A DNA stretch of 64,000 bases from Tamarix chinensis (GCA_030549775.1 CM060173.1:67646367-67710366); one strand, 5' to 3'; positions 35,854 through 49,623 are shown, numbered from the stretch's first letter. Numbers and translations are program-made. The notes: generated by a model not told the origin, from the letters alone.

Positions 35854-36329
35854 TGGATGCTAGGGTTTGGGTGGCCGGCGTCAGAAATCGGCCGACGATT
35901 GCTTGGGTTGGGTCAAAGGTTTGCGAAGCCAAAGAGAGAGAATGAGCGAAAGTTGAGGGTAACCGAACATGCCAAGCTAATGTACGAGTCGAGAGGAATA
36001 AAAATAGGGGTGAATCGGCCGGTCAGAGTCCTCGTAGTCGGCGCCGCCATTTTCGGGGGTGGGGAGTTGCAGCAGCGTCGACGGAGGAGAGGGGAGGAAG
36101 AAGGAAGGAGGAGGGGGAGTGGACCGGTCGGCCGGGAAAGAAAAGAAAAGGGGGAGAACCGGGCGGTTCAGCGACGCAAGTAACGTTTAAATGAAACGTT
36201 GCGTTCCGTTGGAAAAACAATCAAAACGCGGCGCTGGAAGGAGGAAGAAGGGTGATGTTGCGCGGCTGGGTTGGGGCGAAGGAAAGGAAAAAGGAGAAGT
36301 GGGCAACGGGAGAGGCAGCCCAAACGAGG

Positions 36330-36413
36330 AAAAGGGGAGGAAAAAGAAAAAGAAAAGAAGAAAGAAAAAGAAAGAAAGAAAAGGAAAAGGAAAAGGGGAA
36401 AATGGAAAAATAA
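36330..36413. repeat. Polypurine tract of R1 copy B
   Basis: GGAAAAAGAAAAAG and GAAAGAAAGAAAAGG units with almost no pyrimidines follow the GC-rich island at about 35990-36320. Confidence 0.85.
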
Positions 36414-36842
36414 TTAGTTTTGGTTTATAAATTAATTAAAATATTTAGGATATTTAAAAATAATAATATTCAAATAAAATAATATTTAAATCCCTTTTTA
36501 GGCTAAATTAGGATTTTTAAAAGATTTTTGATAAAATCTATTTTAATTAGCAAATCACTCTAATTTTCTTCAATTAAATTATTTATAAAATTCATATTAA
36601 TTTGAGACTATTTTCTCCTTCTTATTTTAAATAAAATCATTTATTTAATTAATTTCTAAAATAAAATATTTAATTAGCTAAAATACCAAAATTTCTTCAA
36701 ATATATATACTTGTAAATTCCACCTTAATTTTCCCTAACTAATTCCCTTTTATTTTAATAAAAATAACTTATTTAATTAATTTTCAGAATAAAATATTAT
36801 TTAATAATAAATAATAAAATTGGAATTTTTCGGGGCATTTCA

Positions 36843-37990
36843 AATATGGGCTTAAGCATATTATGCTATTGAAAGAAAGAAAGAAAGAATGGGTAAAAGG
36901 TATCATTATTATTTTGTTGTGATAATGTCATATTTGTGGAAATATATCTTATGGTATGAAATATGAATTAAATGAGCTTTGATAAATGGAGTTAAGAATT
37001 CTTATCAGATATGATAATAAATTGTGGACTTAGAAACTAATATGTGTGGAAGGTATAAGATTTTATAAAATAAAGATTTTTATTTGTGTTTAACGATAAT
37101 TTAGTCATTATGGTGTAATAAGAAAATTTTGGTATTTTATGTGTTAGGTGGATTAAAATATGATAATAATAGCATGAGGAATTCTTGGAAATATTATTGT
37201 TGTTTGGGGTCCTTAAATGATTTAATGGACAATTTAGGAAAACTATCTTATAATGATAATATCATTATTCTATGTATAAGATCTAGAGGTTATACGGATT
37301 TCTGAATATGCTGTTAATGTTTGACCTTATAAGGTTATCTATCAAAATTGGTAGTCATGTATATTTCATGAGAGGTGTTATGACAAATCTGTGGAATTTG
37401 GGTTTTGGATATTTCTATGAGTAATATATCGGGATGAGATTATTAATGTATGTGTATGGGAATTAGATTGTGCATTTTGGGTATTATAATAATGATGGGG
37501 TTTAGAGATGATATAATATAAGTTGTGTGGAATAATCAGTATGGGAGAATGAATACTAAAGGGTGTGTAATTAGGGTTTGAAAGTACTTAAGGACTTGGA
37601 CTTATGCTATATGTATATATGTTTTAATGTGTTTTATGCTTGAGAATTAATCTTGAATAAAATACTAATCACTTAAAGTGAAAGAACACATGAGTAGGGC
37701 CAAAGTTATCTATTTTTTCTATATATATGTGTGTGTATTATCATTCCACTAGGGAGAATAGTGGCTTGAGATTGTTTTGCCCCTAAGATGATATTTTTAA
37801 TCTCCATTCCACCGGAAAGAATAGTGGCTCGGGAGCATTTTTCTCCAAGAAGTACTTTTGTCTGTTCCACCGGATTAAGAATAGTGGGGCCCCAACTCAT
37901 TGTGAAATGAAAATATATCATTATAACCTATGAAAATGATGCTAATGATTTAAAGTGGAAGAATAGGGTTTTTATGTTGAAACGCTAAAC
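36843..37990 (+). mobile_element. R3 fragment with module and CCAC..GTGG hairpins
   Basis: AT-rich DNA leads to the shared module ATACTAATCACTTAAAGTGA (about 37662-37681) and three hairpin-like units CCACTAGGGAGAATAGTGG (about 37746), CCACCGGAAAGAATAGTGG (37808) and CCACCGGATTAAGAATAGTGG (37867). The same arrangement occurs at 48440-48840 and 56835-56925. There is no coding capacity. Confidence 0.5.
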
Positions 37991-39605
37991 TTCATTAAAG
38001 AATTACAAAATAAGAACCTAAAACCCTACTTCTAGTAGTCACAGCACTAAACTTATCCTCTCAGCTCCAACGTGACAATGTTCTCATGCGTCTCTGCATG
38101 CGATTGCCCTCATCGACATATATTTTTCTTCGTATGGCCTCTCTAGTCAGTTATTCATGTATGCAATTATCTTTTCAAAATATGAAATACAACCATTAAA
38201 TTCTTTTCATACAAGTATCACTGAAACCAAACAGATGGGTTGAATATATCAGTGTCCAAACCAAAAGGATCAAAAGAACTACAAAGCATTATAACATATC
38301 AAATCACAATTCACAAAGCCGTATACATGGTTATGTAACTGTTCAAATCAGAAATCTTGAATAAAATTGGCATGGTTTTGCAAAGATTAATAGCAGTCCC
38401 ATTTATAGAAGAAGCATATGAACAAATCTTTTCATCATTTGGTTTACCTCACATGCATGTCATTATGACTCAGATGCAACTCAATACAGTCAATGTGAGT
38501 TCACAATACATCCAATGTAAACATAGGAAAGACATGTATAGGACAACGCTACACCTTCCTACTGACCACATTACCAAGGCAGGTTGGGGCGATGGGTTGG
38601 AGAGGTCTATTGGGGCTGTGAGAAACGAACAAGAAAATAGAAGAAGAGGGGAGGATAAGAAGGTGACTTGGATGCGAGGTCCTACGTGCAGAGGAAGGAT
38701 GGCTTACCTGGGTGTTCAGTGGTGGCTCGGTTGGAGGTGCAGGAAAATGGAGAAGGTGGTCGGGGCATGAAGACTAGTGGTGCTGGAAGGATGGTGGTCA
38801 ATTGAGGGTTGGAGTTGGGTGAGGTAATGTAAGGAGAAGAAGAGGAGAAAAGTGGTGGAGGAAGTGGAAACAGGAAGGGCTGCAATGGGTTAGGGAGTTG
38901 GGTGTTGAAAATGCAGAGGAGGAGGCCGGTAAGGGAATGTTTGGTGAGGGAGGTTGGCTGAAGGAAAAAGAATGGGGCAGAGAAGGGGAGCACCGAAGTA
39001 GGTATGTTTGGCTCGGGGATGACTGATGATAGTGATGTGTCGTAGAGCCTGTGACTTTGTTGTGAGGGTGAGGGAGTGTGTGTGTAGGTGTAGGCGGTGT
39101 TGCTGAGGCATGAGGATATGAACGAGTGTGTGGCGTTATGGCATGTATAAGAAAAAATTACTGAGGCAGAACATGGTTCAGGACCTTCAGGTAACGTGTG
39201 GTAAAAAGATATAGGGTAGGATAAAATATTTATATTTTTATTTTAGATTCAGTTTAGGTAAATGAGGATATAGGTAGAAAAATAATTTGGGAAAAATATT
39301 TTGATTTAAGATAGGTTAAATATAAACAAAAAGAGTAAAAATAATCTAGGAAAATTTTAAAAAATTCTTTTAGGTTATGAATCAATGGTTATTACTAAAA
39401 TAATTAAGATAAAATATATGGATATAAACTATGATTAAAATTAATATTTCTATCACGTTTTAACCTGATTAAATTTATATCTAAATCGTCGTAATAATAC
39501 ACATAATAATAATACACTAAGACTAAACCTCCTAAAATAATCATTACCACTAATTACACATAATTATTAATTTATAATTAAGGTTCCTAAAAATGGGGTA
39601 TTAAA
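37991..39605 (+). mobile_element. LTR-like end: GC/purine-rich island then AT-rich terminus
   Basis: Unassigned DNA (37991-38560) precedes a G-rich island (about 38580-39120) and an AT-rich tail ending GGGGTATTAAA at 39605, the layout of R1-type ends. The ORFs over the island in both strands are chance frames in biased sequence. Confidence 0.4.
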
Positions 39606-41440
39606 GTTGGTTTGTGTACTGGTGTGGCCGTAGCCGGCACGCAATTTAAACCCTCTTATTGTCAATTGTAGCACTGGTAAATAAGGGTATCGTTCTAGCC
39701 AGGGATTGAGAGGGCTCACTTCTATCTAACTAGCTTAAAAATAATTAAAACTAAAAATAGAAATCCTAAAAAAACACAAAATAAATAAATAAGAAAAATA
39801 CTAATGGGGGTTATAAAAATAATAATAAAAGGAGTAAATAAAATAAAGTAAACTAATAACAATAAAAATAATGAAAATAATGGGAAATAATGGGAAACTC
39901 GCAGATATGAAGAATATGTTAGGGAAATAAAAATCCACCACTAGATTAGGTCATAATATAATATTTATTTCTAAATCAATATTTAATCATGAGAATGAGA
40001 TCAACCAAATTACACACCAAAAGCAGGTCCATACACCTTATATTACTTCCCTTAATTAATGAATACAACAAAGTGCCAATATTAACCCTATTAAATACTA
40101 GCAGTATAGCAGCAATAAGCGGCTCCTATATTTAAATAGATTTAATGCATTAAGTGTAAGTGGAAGGCTGTCAATCTAAGTACCCAAACTAGTACAAAAA
40201 GCATGTCTAGTTGTATTTCCTTTCTTGACCCACACATATCGAAACATTTTACCACTTCGGTTAGAATCACAAAACTATTAGGTGAATTGTTATCTAACCT
40301 AGCTGCAATTTATACATATAAATTCTAGTATATTTAGATGGCTACCTAGCAGGCAAATAATCCTACATATTGTCACTTATGAGGAACCAGAACAAGGCAT
40401 GCACCAAATAAACTATACTTGACAGAATCATACATATAAACGATAGCAATTAACATAGAGTTAAGAAACAATCTCATGAAACAAAGAAAATAAAACTATA
40501 ATTCAAATCATAATCTAGGGTTTCAATTGATTCCCTAACAATAAATAATCAGCTAGCCATAATTATAGAATTAATTACACAGAAATAGATATCTAAAATA
40601 TAAATTAAAAATAAGAGAAAGAAATAACCGGAATTAATTTTGGATAAAAGGTCAAAAATTTATTCAGATAAAAATTAATTTTATCTGAAATAAATTCTAC
40701 CGGATAAATTCTTCTATCTTATTTTCTCTTCTCTCAGCGCTACCTTTATTTCCGTGCAAAAATTCTTTCCTTTTTATTTTTTTCCGTCCGGCTGATGCTA
40801 AGTGTTGTGCTCCTCTCCTTCCGTGCGACCTGTTTCCTTGTGCTCGAGCGTCGTCCGAGCTGAAGGCTCTCACTCATACTGCCGCTCCCCCCTGCTTCTC
40901 TTTCTCCCGAGCCTATAAAGGCTCTCTTCCTCTTCTCTACGGCTCTGCCGCCCTTTGTTAATTAATGCGGCTCTACCGCACTAACTTTCGTCCTCTTTCA
41001 TGTTGTTCCCAATTAATGCCGCACACCCCTTTTTATTCTTTTTTTTTCTTCTTTGCCACGTCATCCCTCGACTGACTCTTATTTTTCCGTTTCTCTTGTC
41101 TTGCGCCGATTCTTCCTTTTTCCACGTCAGCCCTGATGGCTGACTTTTCTTCTCATGCGCCCAGACCTGTTTCTCTATGTGGCATTTGGGCCTTCAGCCT
41201 TTGGCCGTTGGTCCAATTGTCGAAATCTTTTTTTTTTCTTTTTTTTTAAAAAAAAAAAAACCTACAAAATAATATTTTATTCTAAATTTACTTAATTTAT
41301 ATCATTTCAGCTCAAATAATAATATTTATGCAATTTTTACCACTTAAGCATAAAACAATAATTATTCCCCTATATTAGCTAAATAAAATACCAAAAATTA
41401 AGATTATAAGGGTATAAAATATGTCAAAATATGAACTCAT
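39606..41440. other. No gene; repeat-like DNA
   Basis: AT-rich DNA followed by a pyrimidine-rich, GC-richer block (about 40700-41230) holding GAGCCTATAAAGGCTC (40909-40924), a TATA-like core inside a perfect inverted repeat, and a poly(T)/poly(A) run at about 41227-41262. It may be another unclassified retroelement. Confidence 0.4.
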
Positions 41441-42000
41441 CATGTACCTAGTTACTACTTACTAGTTACTACTATTTCGGTTGGTTTTAAACTAATGCTA
41501 GGAATTAGTTTAATTTATGTTGGATTTGAGATAAAATGATAGTAAAAGACTTAAATTAAAATTACTACTGTTATTAATTAACAAAATAAATAAATAATAT
41601 CAATTAATTTTAAGATATTATTAATTAGTAAACATCCTATCCAAATTCACTCTAGTATTATTACTAGCATTATCATCATCATTATTATTATCGTTGTTGC
41701 TATTATTATTATCATAAGATTATTATTGTTGTTGTTGTTGTTATCTAACCCTAATTTAACTTACACTTAATTGTACATAATAATAAAATTTTAAATTAAG
41801 GTATCAAAATCAAGGTTTCTATAAATAGTGTATTACATGTGCGTATTGATTTAATACCAAACTGAAAATTAATTTATTAAAAAAGTATATCGCTATTTTG
41901 ATGCTTAACTAAGAAAGTAAACTTGATTTTACTTACACACACACACACACACACAATTCTCCTATTTTGAATTAATCTAAGTACTAAGATACAACAATAA
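41441..42000. other. AT-rich DNA with microsatellites
   Basis: Contains short ATT/GTT runs near 41680-41745 and an (AC)n run at about 41935-41955. No gene seen. Confidence 0.6.
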
Positions 42001-42002
42001 CA

Positions 42003-42640
42003 TATAAAATATATGAAACGGCTTTAGGTTTCTAATTAAACTATTAATTTCAATTTATTAAACTAAGCTAGTCTTTCTATACTATAAATCAAACTACTCT
42101 AATTTCTGATTGAACTACTCCACTAAGCTTATGAAACTATGAAACTGCTCTATGAATGTAAGAAAATTTCTAATTTCTATCTATGAAACTAATCTAAGTT
42201 TATAATGAAACTACAAATTTTTATAAACAAAATCCACGCTAAGTTTATGATGAAACTACTCATTTTGATCTATAAGACTACTATAAGGTTCTAATGAAAC
42301 TACTAACTTTAGCTTATGAAACTAGGCTGAGATTATAACAAAAATGCATGCTTCAGCTTATGAAACTATCAGTTTGGCTAATGAAATAACTCGTTTCAGC
42401 TTATAAAAGTATTTTAAGTTTCTAATGGAACTATTCTAAATTTCTAATGACACCGCTTATTTAATATTATGAAACTAGTCGCTATAGCATATTCATAATA
42501 TTCTAAATTTCTAATGAAACTACTTGTCTTGGCTTATTAAACTACTTAAAGTTATTAAGGAAAATACTCATTTTATTTAATGAACCTAGTGTAATAGTTT
42601 TATGAAACTAATGGTTCTTAATACTCATTACAAGTAGTAG
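42003..42640. repeat. Degenerate TTATGAAACTA / TAATGAAACTAC tandem array
   Basis: About 25 occurrences of (A/T)TGAAACTA or close variants alternate with TTTCTAAT-type spacers, giving a period of roughly 25-30 bp within larger alternating units. No ORF runs through it. Confidence 0.7.
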
Positions 42641-44172
42641 TTTTTTACTAGATACACCCCATATATATTCTTATCAAACATGGATGACACTACTCAAGTT
42701 TACCAACTTAAATGATTTATTCTTATCATCTATTCAACTCAGGAATGTCAAGGTATTATGATTTATGAATGCTTGTAAAGCCAACATGATAATCTAATTT
42801 ATCAAATATTATAACATACTTGTAATGATATATATGTGATATAACTATTGTCAATACGCTTGTACTGATGAAGATCTCTAAAGAAAAAATCACAAATATA
42901 GAAAAGATTCATCAAATTCAACTCATTACCAAAGTGAGTTTAAAAAAAATAAAGAATTGGAGATAATAGGAATCCTCCACTATAAACCTTTCTGAACTCA
43001 AGTTATGGACTAATATTGAAGATAAACATTTTATTAAAGCATCGTTGGCATTAATTCCCTCACACAACATTGTTCAAAAAGAGATGAAAATAAGAGAGAA
43101 GAAAAATCAATGGTACGTAACCTTCATTAACTAAATTGAGTGTATAACTCTGCCAAATCTAAATGGCATAAGAAGAATAAAACTTTAATATATAGCTTCA
43201 ATATATAGCTCGGGTTGAACCAAATGCATATGATTTCTTTCAACCTTAGGCTAACCAAATACAAAATATATAACTTCAATCCTTTGCAATAGAAATTGGT
43301 AAGGAGTATTTTAGCTTATAGAAGAATAATATAATACGTAATCCAACTAAATAGTTGAAACCAACTTAATACACTTACCCAAAAAAAATAAGCTTGAATT
43401 ATCAATTACCCCAACAAATTAAGAATACAATATGATGTTTGAGTTGAAAACTAATTATTAAAATATTAAGCCTAGTGACTATAGAACATACCCTATGGGC
43501 CACAAATAATATGATATCGAACACGTTTTGATTGATTAAGTCTACCAAAAGTTCCAATAAAGTCTTGAACTCCATGATCTAGTGACTAAAATCTAAACAA
43601 CAATTATGATTTGAACCAATTGCCATTGTAGCTTAAAACGAATATTACATAATCATAGTTTATTCAGTTATTCAAAATATAGCTATCAATAATACTAATT
43701 CTAATATTTGAAATATTTGGAATAATTGTGTAAAATTATATATATATGAATAAAATTTGCATCATATATAAAATCCAATCAAACAAAGGAAAAGTTTTAT
43801 CAATTCTATTATAGTTTATATAAATAACAATTTGTAGCCTTAAACACTATATGTCAGTATCTATACCTTACAATATGATACCTACAACATCATAGAAAAA
43901 GTAGGAAAAATCTAAAATGAGGATGTTAATTATTCATTATAAAAATCAAAGATTAATGTTTTTATTACATCAACTATGTTAAATAGTAAGAAGTCAATAT
44001 TAGTTGGTCATTTGTCAATAATGGTCATTATTACTTACTTTATCTAATTTTTATTTGATTTAGCTTGATATGATCGAATCAAAATATATAGAAAAAAATA
44101 ATGTGTTGTTATTATTATTTTTGCCATAATTAATATTCATTAATTACTACTATTATTATTCTCATTATTTTT

Positions 44173-44205
<33 letters not shown>

Positions 44206-44683
44206 TAATTAAAATTATGTTGATACGATGTGATCAATCTATTTGAAAACTAATGTAAGAAGTACAACCTTAGAAGCCTTCATTTGTTATCAATTATCAA
44301 TGGTTATTGTAAGTTAATATTATGTAAGGACTATATAAGATATAAATATAACGAAAACTTAAAATAATATTTGAACTCAATATGATATGAGTATATAACA
44401 TAGCTAATAATGGAGTTGAATTATAAGCTATACCTTGACATAAAAAGAAAAGTGATCCGATTTGAAAACATTTAAATTTGAAACATTAAATACATTTCCA
44501 AAGATGAAATAATGACAAAAAATTCTAAGGCCCCAAAACAATCTATATAATAATTTACTTTTAATTGAATAAGATAAATTGAAATAAAAAATCTTAAAAT
44601 AATTAGTCTTTAATAACATCCTGGAATAAAAAAAAGAAATAAAATAGCACAAGCATGACTAGAAACTAAAATGACCCGAATTC
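42641..44683. other. AT-rich DNA, no gene
   Basis: No ORF, terminal repeat or domain that I can support. An (ATT)n run lies at about 44175-44205. Confidence 0.55.
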
Positions 44684-44966
44684 TATCCAAACTCAACTGA
44701 AAATATAATTATTCGAACTCACCCAAGCCCGATCTGAACTTGAATTGAAATTAGAATAGCCCAAATTTACCCAAATTTGAGCCCATCCGATCTCAACCTG
44801 ACCCTATTCGAGAACTTAGAATGATCCGAGATTATTCGATACTAAGTTGATCTGAATCAAACCTGACCTGGCCCAATCCGATAAAATTATCCAAAATTGA
44901 TATAATCCGACTATTATTTAACCCAATCCGATAATGACTCGACCCGCCTGATTGCCAGCTCTAGCG
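44684..44966. repeat. Degenerate CCCGAACC/ATCCGA repeat ending GCCAGCTCTAG
   Basis: Many short ACCCGA, ATCCGA and AACCTGACC units end in GATTGCCAGCTCTAG, a pattern common near the ends of plant interspersed repeats. A looser GGGTTT-type counterpart lies at 63820-64000. Confidence 0.5.
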
Positions 44967-46241
44967 AAGAGTGGAGGAGAGGAAAGGAGGAGGAAGGAGG
45001 GAGAGAAAAAGTGAATGGAGGGTGTGGGAAGGTAGAGGAGGTTTTCTAGGAGGAGAGGGAGGTAGTGGAGGTGGTGGTTATGGCGGTGTAAGGTCGCGCA
45101 AGGGACATCGAGGGGTGTAAAAGGGTAGCACTAGTTGCCCACTTTGCATAGGTGAGGAGAGAAGAGCAGGGATAGTTAGGGGTAGAGGAGGGTCATGTTT
45201 GGTGGAGGGCGGTGTAGGAAAGAGAAATGGTGGAGGTGGGGACAGACGTGTAGTGTAATGACGGCGGTGGCTGCATATAAAGAGGCAAATGGAGGATGGG
45301 AGGTAGGGGAGAATCTAGGAAGAAAAAAGAGGGAAGAAGAAGGTGAGGGAGGGCTTTTATAGGTGCTGGGGAGGGTGAAGAGGACAAGGGATGAAAGAGG
45401 ACAAGGGGGAGCATGTGGTTGCCACCTGGCTATAGTAGGTGGTGTAGGCCTACAATGGGTGTAAGTTCTTAGGGGGCAGGGTTGGGTATTTGGCAGGGTT
45501 GTAGGGGGTTAAGTGAGGATTTTGGGGCTACAAAGGGGTGAGGACCAATGTAGGGTAGTGCTAGTTGCATGCCTTATAGGTTAGGATGAGGAGAGAGAGA
45601 ACAGTGGTTGCAAAGTAGCCACGCTCGCTCGCAGATCAGGAGGAGGTTGAAGATGGGGGAAAAGGGGAAGAAGGGAAAGAGGAAAGGGAGAAAAAAGGGA
45701 AAGAGGGGCATCTGTGGGCAGGGTTGGTTGCCCGAGAGGAAAAAAGAAAAGAAAAGAGGGGATTGGGTCGCAGGTGGATGGAAAGGAGAGGAGGAGAGAG
45801 AAGGATAGTAGGCCAGGCTGGAGATGAAGCCCAGGCCAGTGGAGGAAAGAAAAAAGAAAGAAGAAGAAAGAAAAAAGAAGAAGAAAAAAGGAAGAAAGGA
45901 AAAGAAAAGAAAATGGGGAAAGGAAAAAAAAAGAAAAATTAGGTGGTTGGGGGTGTTTGTGATTTTTTTTCTTTTGAAATTTTAGGAATAATAAAATTAG
46001 TAAAAATAAATAATTATTTTTTTATTAATTTAGAAATTATTATTATTATAATTTACTTAAAATTAATTTTAGTTTAGTAAATTATTCTAGCCTCCACCAA
46101 TTTGATTCCTACATTATTTTCCTCCATTTTAGCTTTAATTATGATATCATTATTTTATTAAAAATGGTATATTTAATTAAATCTCACCCATTACTCCTTA
46201 TTTTATTTTTAATTCCTAAAGTAGGGTTTTGGAGTGTTACA
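44967..46241 (+). mobile_element. R-type LTR end with long purine-rich tract
   Basis: A G-rich island (44970-45800) is followed by a polypurine tract (45840-45935), an AT-rich tail and terminus GGAGTGTTACA at 46241. The layout equals the CA-end half of R1. ORFs on either strand are low-complexity (KKGKRKGRKKGKR and its complement) and are not genes. Confidence 0.5.
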
Positions 46242-46484
46242 ATAATAATGGATTGTGGTCACAATATATGTTAAGTTAGAGGAAATCATGTTATACCAAC
46301 CAACCTGGGGAAAAGAAAATTATAAGAGGGAAGAAGAAGAAAATATCTGGGAAAAGAAAAAGGAAAAGGGAATAGAAGGAAGTTTGGGTTAGAATTTTGG
46401 TTTAAATTTAGGATAAAGTAATTAAGGCAAGATTAAAATACTAATTACTTGGGATTAGGGCTACGTTAAATTTGGGGTATTACA
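46242..46484 (+). mobile_element. Second R-type terminus
   Basis: A purine-rich stretch (about 46313-46382) and an AT-rich tail end GGGGTATTACA at 46484. It looks like the truncated end of another family member in tandem with the preceding one. Confidence 0.4.
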
Positions 46485-48845
46485 TAAAACCATGAGTATA
46501 GACAACAAATTCTTGGATAATATCATGATGTACTCAAATATCATCAAAACTCATTCTAACTCTAAATCATGTTACAAGTCAAGAATCCCATTCATGATAA
46601 CAAAAAAAAATTATGCTACAACTGCCACATATGATTTTATGTTAATAAACACACACACACCCATGCTTGAATGCTAAAACATCATGTAATATGCATATTA
46701 CATAATTCTAACTCTACAAGGTCTGGCTACTTTACCATAGTTCATGGCTCATTAGCAAAAAGAGAAGAAAAACCCTAAACTTGCACTTTCTCTTCAAAAA
46801 TACCTTAATTACCTTTGAATTATGTACATGTGTATACGAAAAATTCAGGGAAACACGTTCACATTTGTGAGGATGAACATAAGGAAAATTGGATAAGGGT
46901 TTTCTTCAATTTTTTCTAGATCTAAATCCATTTGTGCTTAAGATAAGTACTAGTGAGTTAAAACTAAGGGATTAAAAGTGAAAAGATAGAAGTAATGGTT
47001 AGGGCATCAAAAGGAAAAATAAGAGGCTTCAACACTAGTGATATTTTGGAAATAAAAAGGATAGAAGAAAGATGGATGAGAGTTATGTATTAAAAGCCAA
47101 AAGGATATGAGCCACAACCCTCTTGTGGCTGTCAAAAATTAGTAAGGAGGTAAAGGGATATAAAATCCTACATTTAAAATAAAAAAGGAGAAATGATAGA
47201 AGGTAAGATATGTAAGGAGTAGACCAAGGAAAAAGGAGATTGAGTAAGAGAATTAAAACAACAAGAATAAGGAGGGGATGAGGGAAAGATCATTAGTTGT
47301 TCTTAATTGGAGGGGAAAGAGAGGAGAATGTGTGTGTGTAAGGGGATAAATGAATTGTTAGGTGAATATTTTTGATATATGATACTTTTTACTAAAATTT
47401 TAGATAAAATAATTGATATATTCTTTCACTATAATTTAATAGTGACAGATTAATTTACAACTTTATGTTAATTGATAAGTCAAATATTGATTTACTTTGA
47501 TTATGAAGCCCTAATTGATTAAATATTGATAACATTCAATTAATAGATTAACTTCCTCAATTATTATGAAATCTTAATTCACCAATTAGTTTGTTAATTT
47601 ATGGAATTATTTACTTATTTAGTTAATTTTTGGATTGGTTTGTTGTAAAATTATATCACTTTTTTTTTAAATCTCTTAGTTAATTGATTAAATTAATTAA
47701 CATATTAATTTTTTAATTGAATGAATTTTTTTGATACTTAGTTAATTGTTGAGTTAGTTTGTTGTAAAATTATATTACCTATTAAAGTTTGTTAAATCTC
47801 TTAGTTAATTAATTAAATTATCTAATTTATTAATCTAGTGTTACAGAACCTTAATTTTTCTTTGATTACAAAATCCTACTTTAAGTGTAATGCATTATTA
47901 TTTTTTATATTGCTTAAGAGTACTACCTTATATGGGGATACTATAGAGCTCAAATCCTAGCTCTACCACTATATAAAGGTAGGTTGTTATCACATTTGTA
48001 AAATGTTGGAGTTAGACCTTGATTTTTTTGATATATTTTCAATAGCCATATTTTACAAAGGTGCATTAAATTATGTATATATATGTGTATTATGGGAGAA
48101 GTTATGCCTACATTACAAACCTAGGGTTTTGTAGAGGTGGGATGGTTATTACATGCGTAAGATATAGGAGTTAAACATTGAATTTTGGATTTCTTATCAA
48201 TAATAATACTTTAGGGAGGTGTAGTAAGTTTGGTGGTAAAATTATTACTTGGAGAGAAGTTATGCTCATCTTGTGAAAGTAGGGTTTCATAGAGAAGATA
48301 TAGGCTTTGTCCTTGAGGGATATCCCATTATTCATGTGATTGTGTTTTACATATTTTGAATAATTATTTTATGTTGGATTATGTTCCTTGAATATCTATA
48401 TGTGTGCATGCATGATGATCTTGAAATACATAAAAATGAATAAGATATAAATCACTTAAATTAAAAGAACATATGGATTAAGATCAATTGTATTTATCCA
48501 TTCTACTGGATGAGAATAGTAGTGAGGAGTGTTTTGCACTAGGGTTGTACCTGTCCATTCCATCAAACAAGAATAATAACTAAGATCATTTTGCCTTAGA
48601 GTTGTATTTGCTCTTTCCACAAGACGATAATAGTGGCTAGGAGTGTTTTACCTTGGGGTTATATATTGTTGATACCATTCCACTTAGTATGAATAGTAAA
48701 GTCTCTAAAATAAACATAAATAAGTATATAATATTGAGATAAAAATAATGAGGTAGATATTAATTACTTTAACTAAAAGATCGATGAGTCAAGGCTTAGG
48801 TGTTTAGCCAATTCCACTAGCTTAATAATAGTGTTCAGGTATTTT
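46485..48845 (+). mobile_element. Mosaic of R2/R3-like fragments, no gene
   Basis: Purine-rich DNA (46900-47340) resembles that in R2, AT-rich DNA follows (47340-48300), and then R3-type modules occur: ATAAATCACTTAAATTAAAA near 48450, hairpin-like CTACTGGATGAGAATAGTAG near 48507, CCACAAGACGATAATAGTGG near 48617 and CCACTAGCTTAATAATAGTG near 48815. The stretch is broken by R2 copy a at about 48846 and resumes after 56753. Confidence 0.45.
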
Positions 48846-49614
48846 TTTTAAATATACTATATTTTGTAAGATTTATACAATATACAATTATTTTGTTTGA
48901 TGAAATTAGGATGATTTCTATCTTGAATTGTAACTATTGTTGGGATTGATTTAATAAGGAATTGGAAAATTTTGGAAAATTTTAATGAAATAAGTTTTCT
49001 TGGGTAACTGATCGACTAATCCGTTGTTTCAGCTATGGTTTTGGTTTGACAGAACCAATCAAATAGTTTGGGGAGACCAATTGACCGGTCTATAGAATAG
49101 TTGAATGGTTGGACCAAACCAATTTACTAGTTTTTCAAGCTCATTATTTTTTGAAGCTTTTATTTTTGGAAAAATATTACACTAAAATGGAACTTTAATA
49201 ATCCACAAGCTATTCTTGACTAATCCTTAACTCTTTTGATTATTTATCTAGCCTTAAATTTTCCTCAAATATATTCAAGGGTTTAATTTTGCCAGAAGAG
49301 GGGAAAGACGATCTCATTCTGCATCCTCATCTTCATCTCTCCTCTACATGAATCTAGAACCTATGCTTTGATGCCAAGCTATCACTAAATGGTTGGAAGA
49401 TTTGCTTCCCAAGCTATTTTCTATTTCCCATCTTCTGTTTAATGTTTTTTTTGGATGAACTTGACCTACATTCTCTAGGAAATCACTAGTTGGAATTTGA
49501 AATGGAAGCAAACCTACTATTGATAAAATTTCCCTTTCCACTTAGATTTAAATAATAAAATTAGGTTTTTTAATCTGTTTCATGTCCTCACGTGCTCGTT
49601 GACCAATTCATTGA

Positions 49615-49623
49615 CTATAAATA
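49615..49623 (+). promoter_or_regulatory. Putative LTR TATA box (R2 copy a)
   Basis: CTATAAATA followed by ACCCTAAT. The aligned position of R2 copy b reads TTATAAATAACCCTAAT (58365-58381). Confidence 0.55.

Larger units (their letters stand above)
30760..36842 (-). mobile_element. R1 copy B: large LTR-like repeat with a chimeric insertion
   Basis: Collinear with copy A and with the inverse of 51107-55745: a GTACTGAGTAAGG block (about 31047), hairpins, CAAACCCTAA units, a 27-bp minisatellite, GACACCGGTCTTGG (33162), (AAT)n, GC-rich island, polypurine tract, and end GGGGCATTTCA at 36842. The left edge is diverged and uncertain. Without the insertion at 34418-35853 it would be about 4.6 kb. 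Sense is taken as minus from the TATA box. There is no coding content. Confidence 0.7.

Noticed and set aside
1..36842. R1 copies A and B as the two LTRs of one giant element
   Set aside because: They are too diverged, the space between contains an intact gene and other elements, and copy C has its own target duplication as a separate insertion.
45608..45942. Lysine-rich ORFs that look like a nuclear protein
   Set aside because: Simple translation of a purine tract, also present in other frames.
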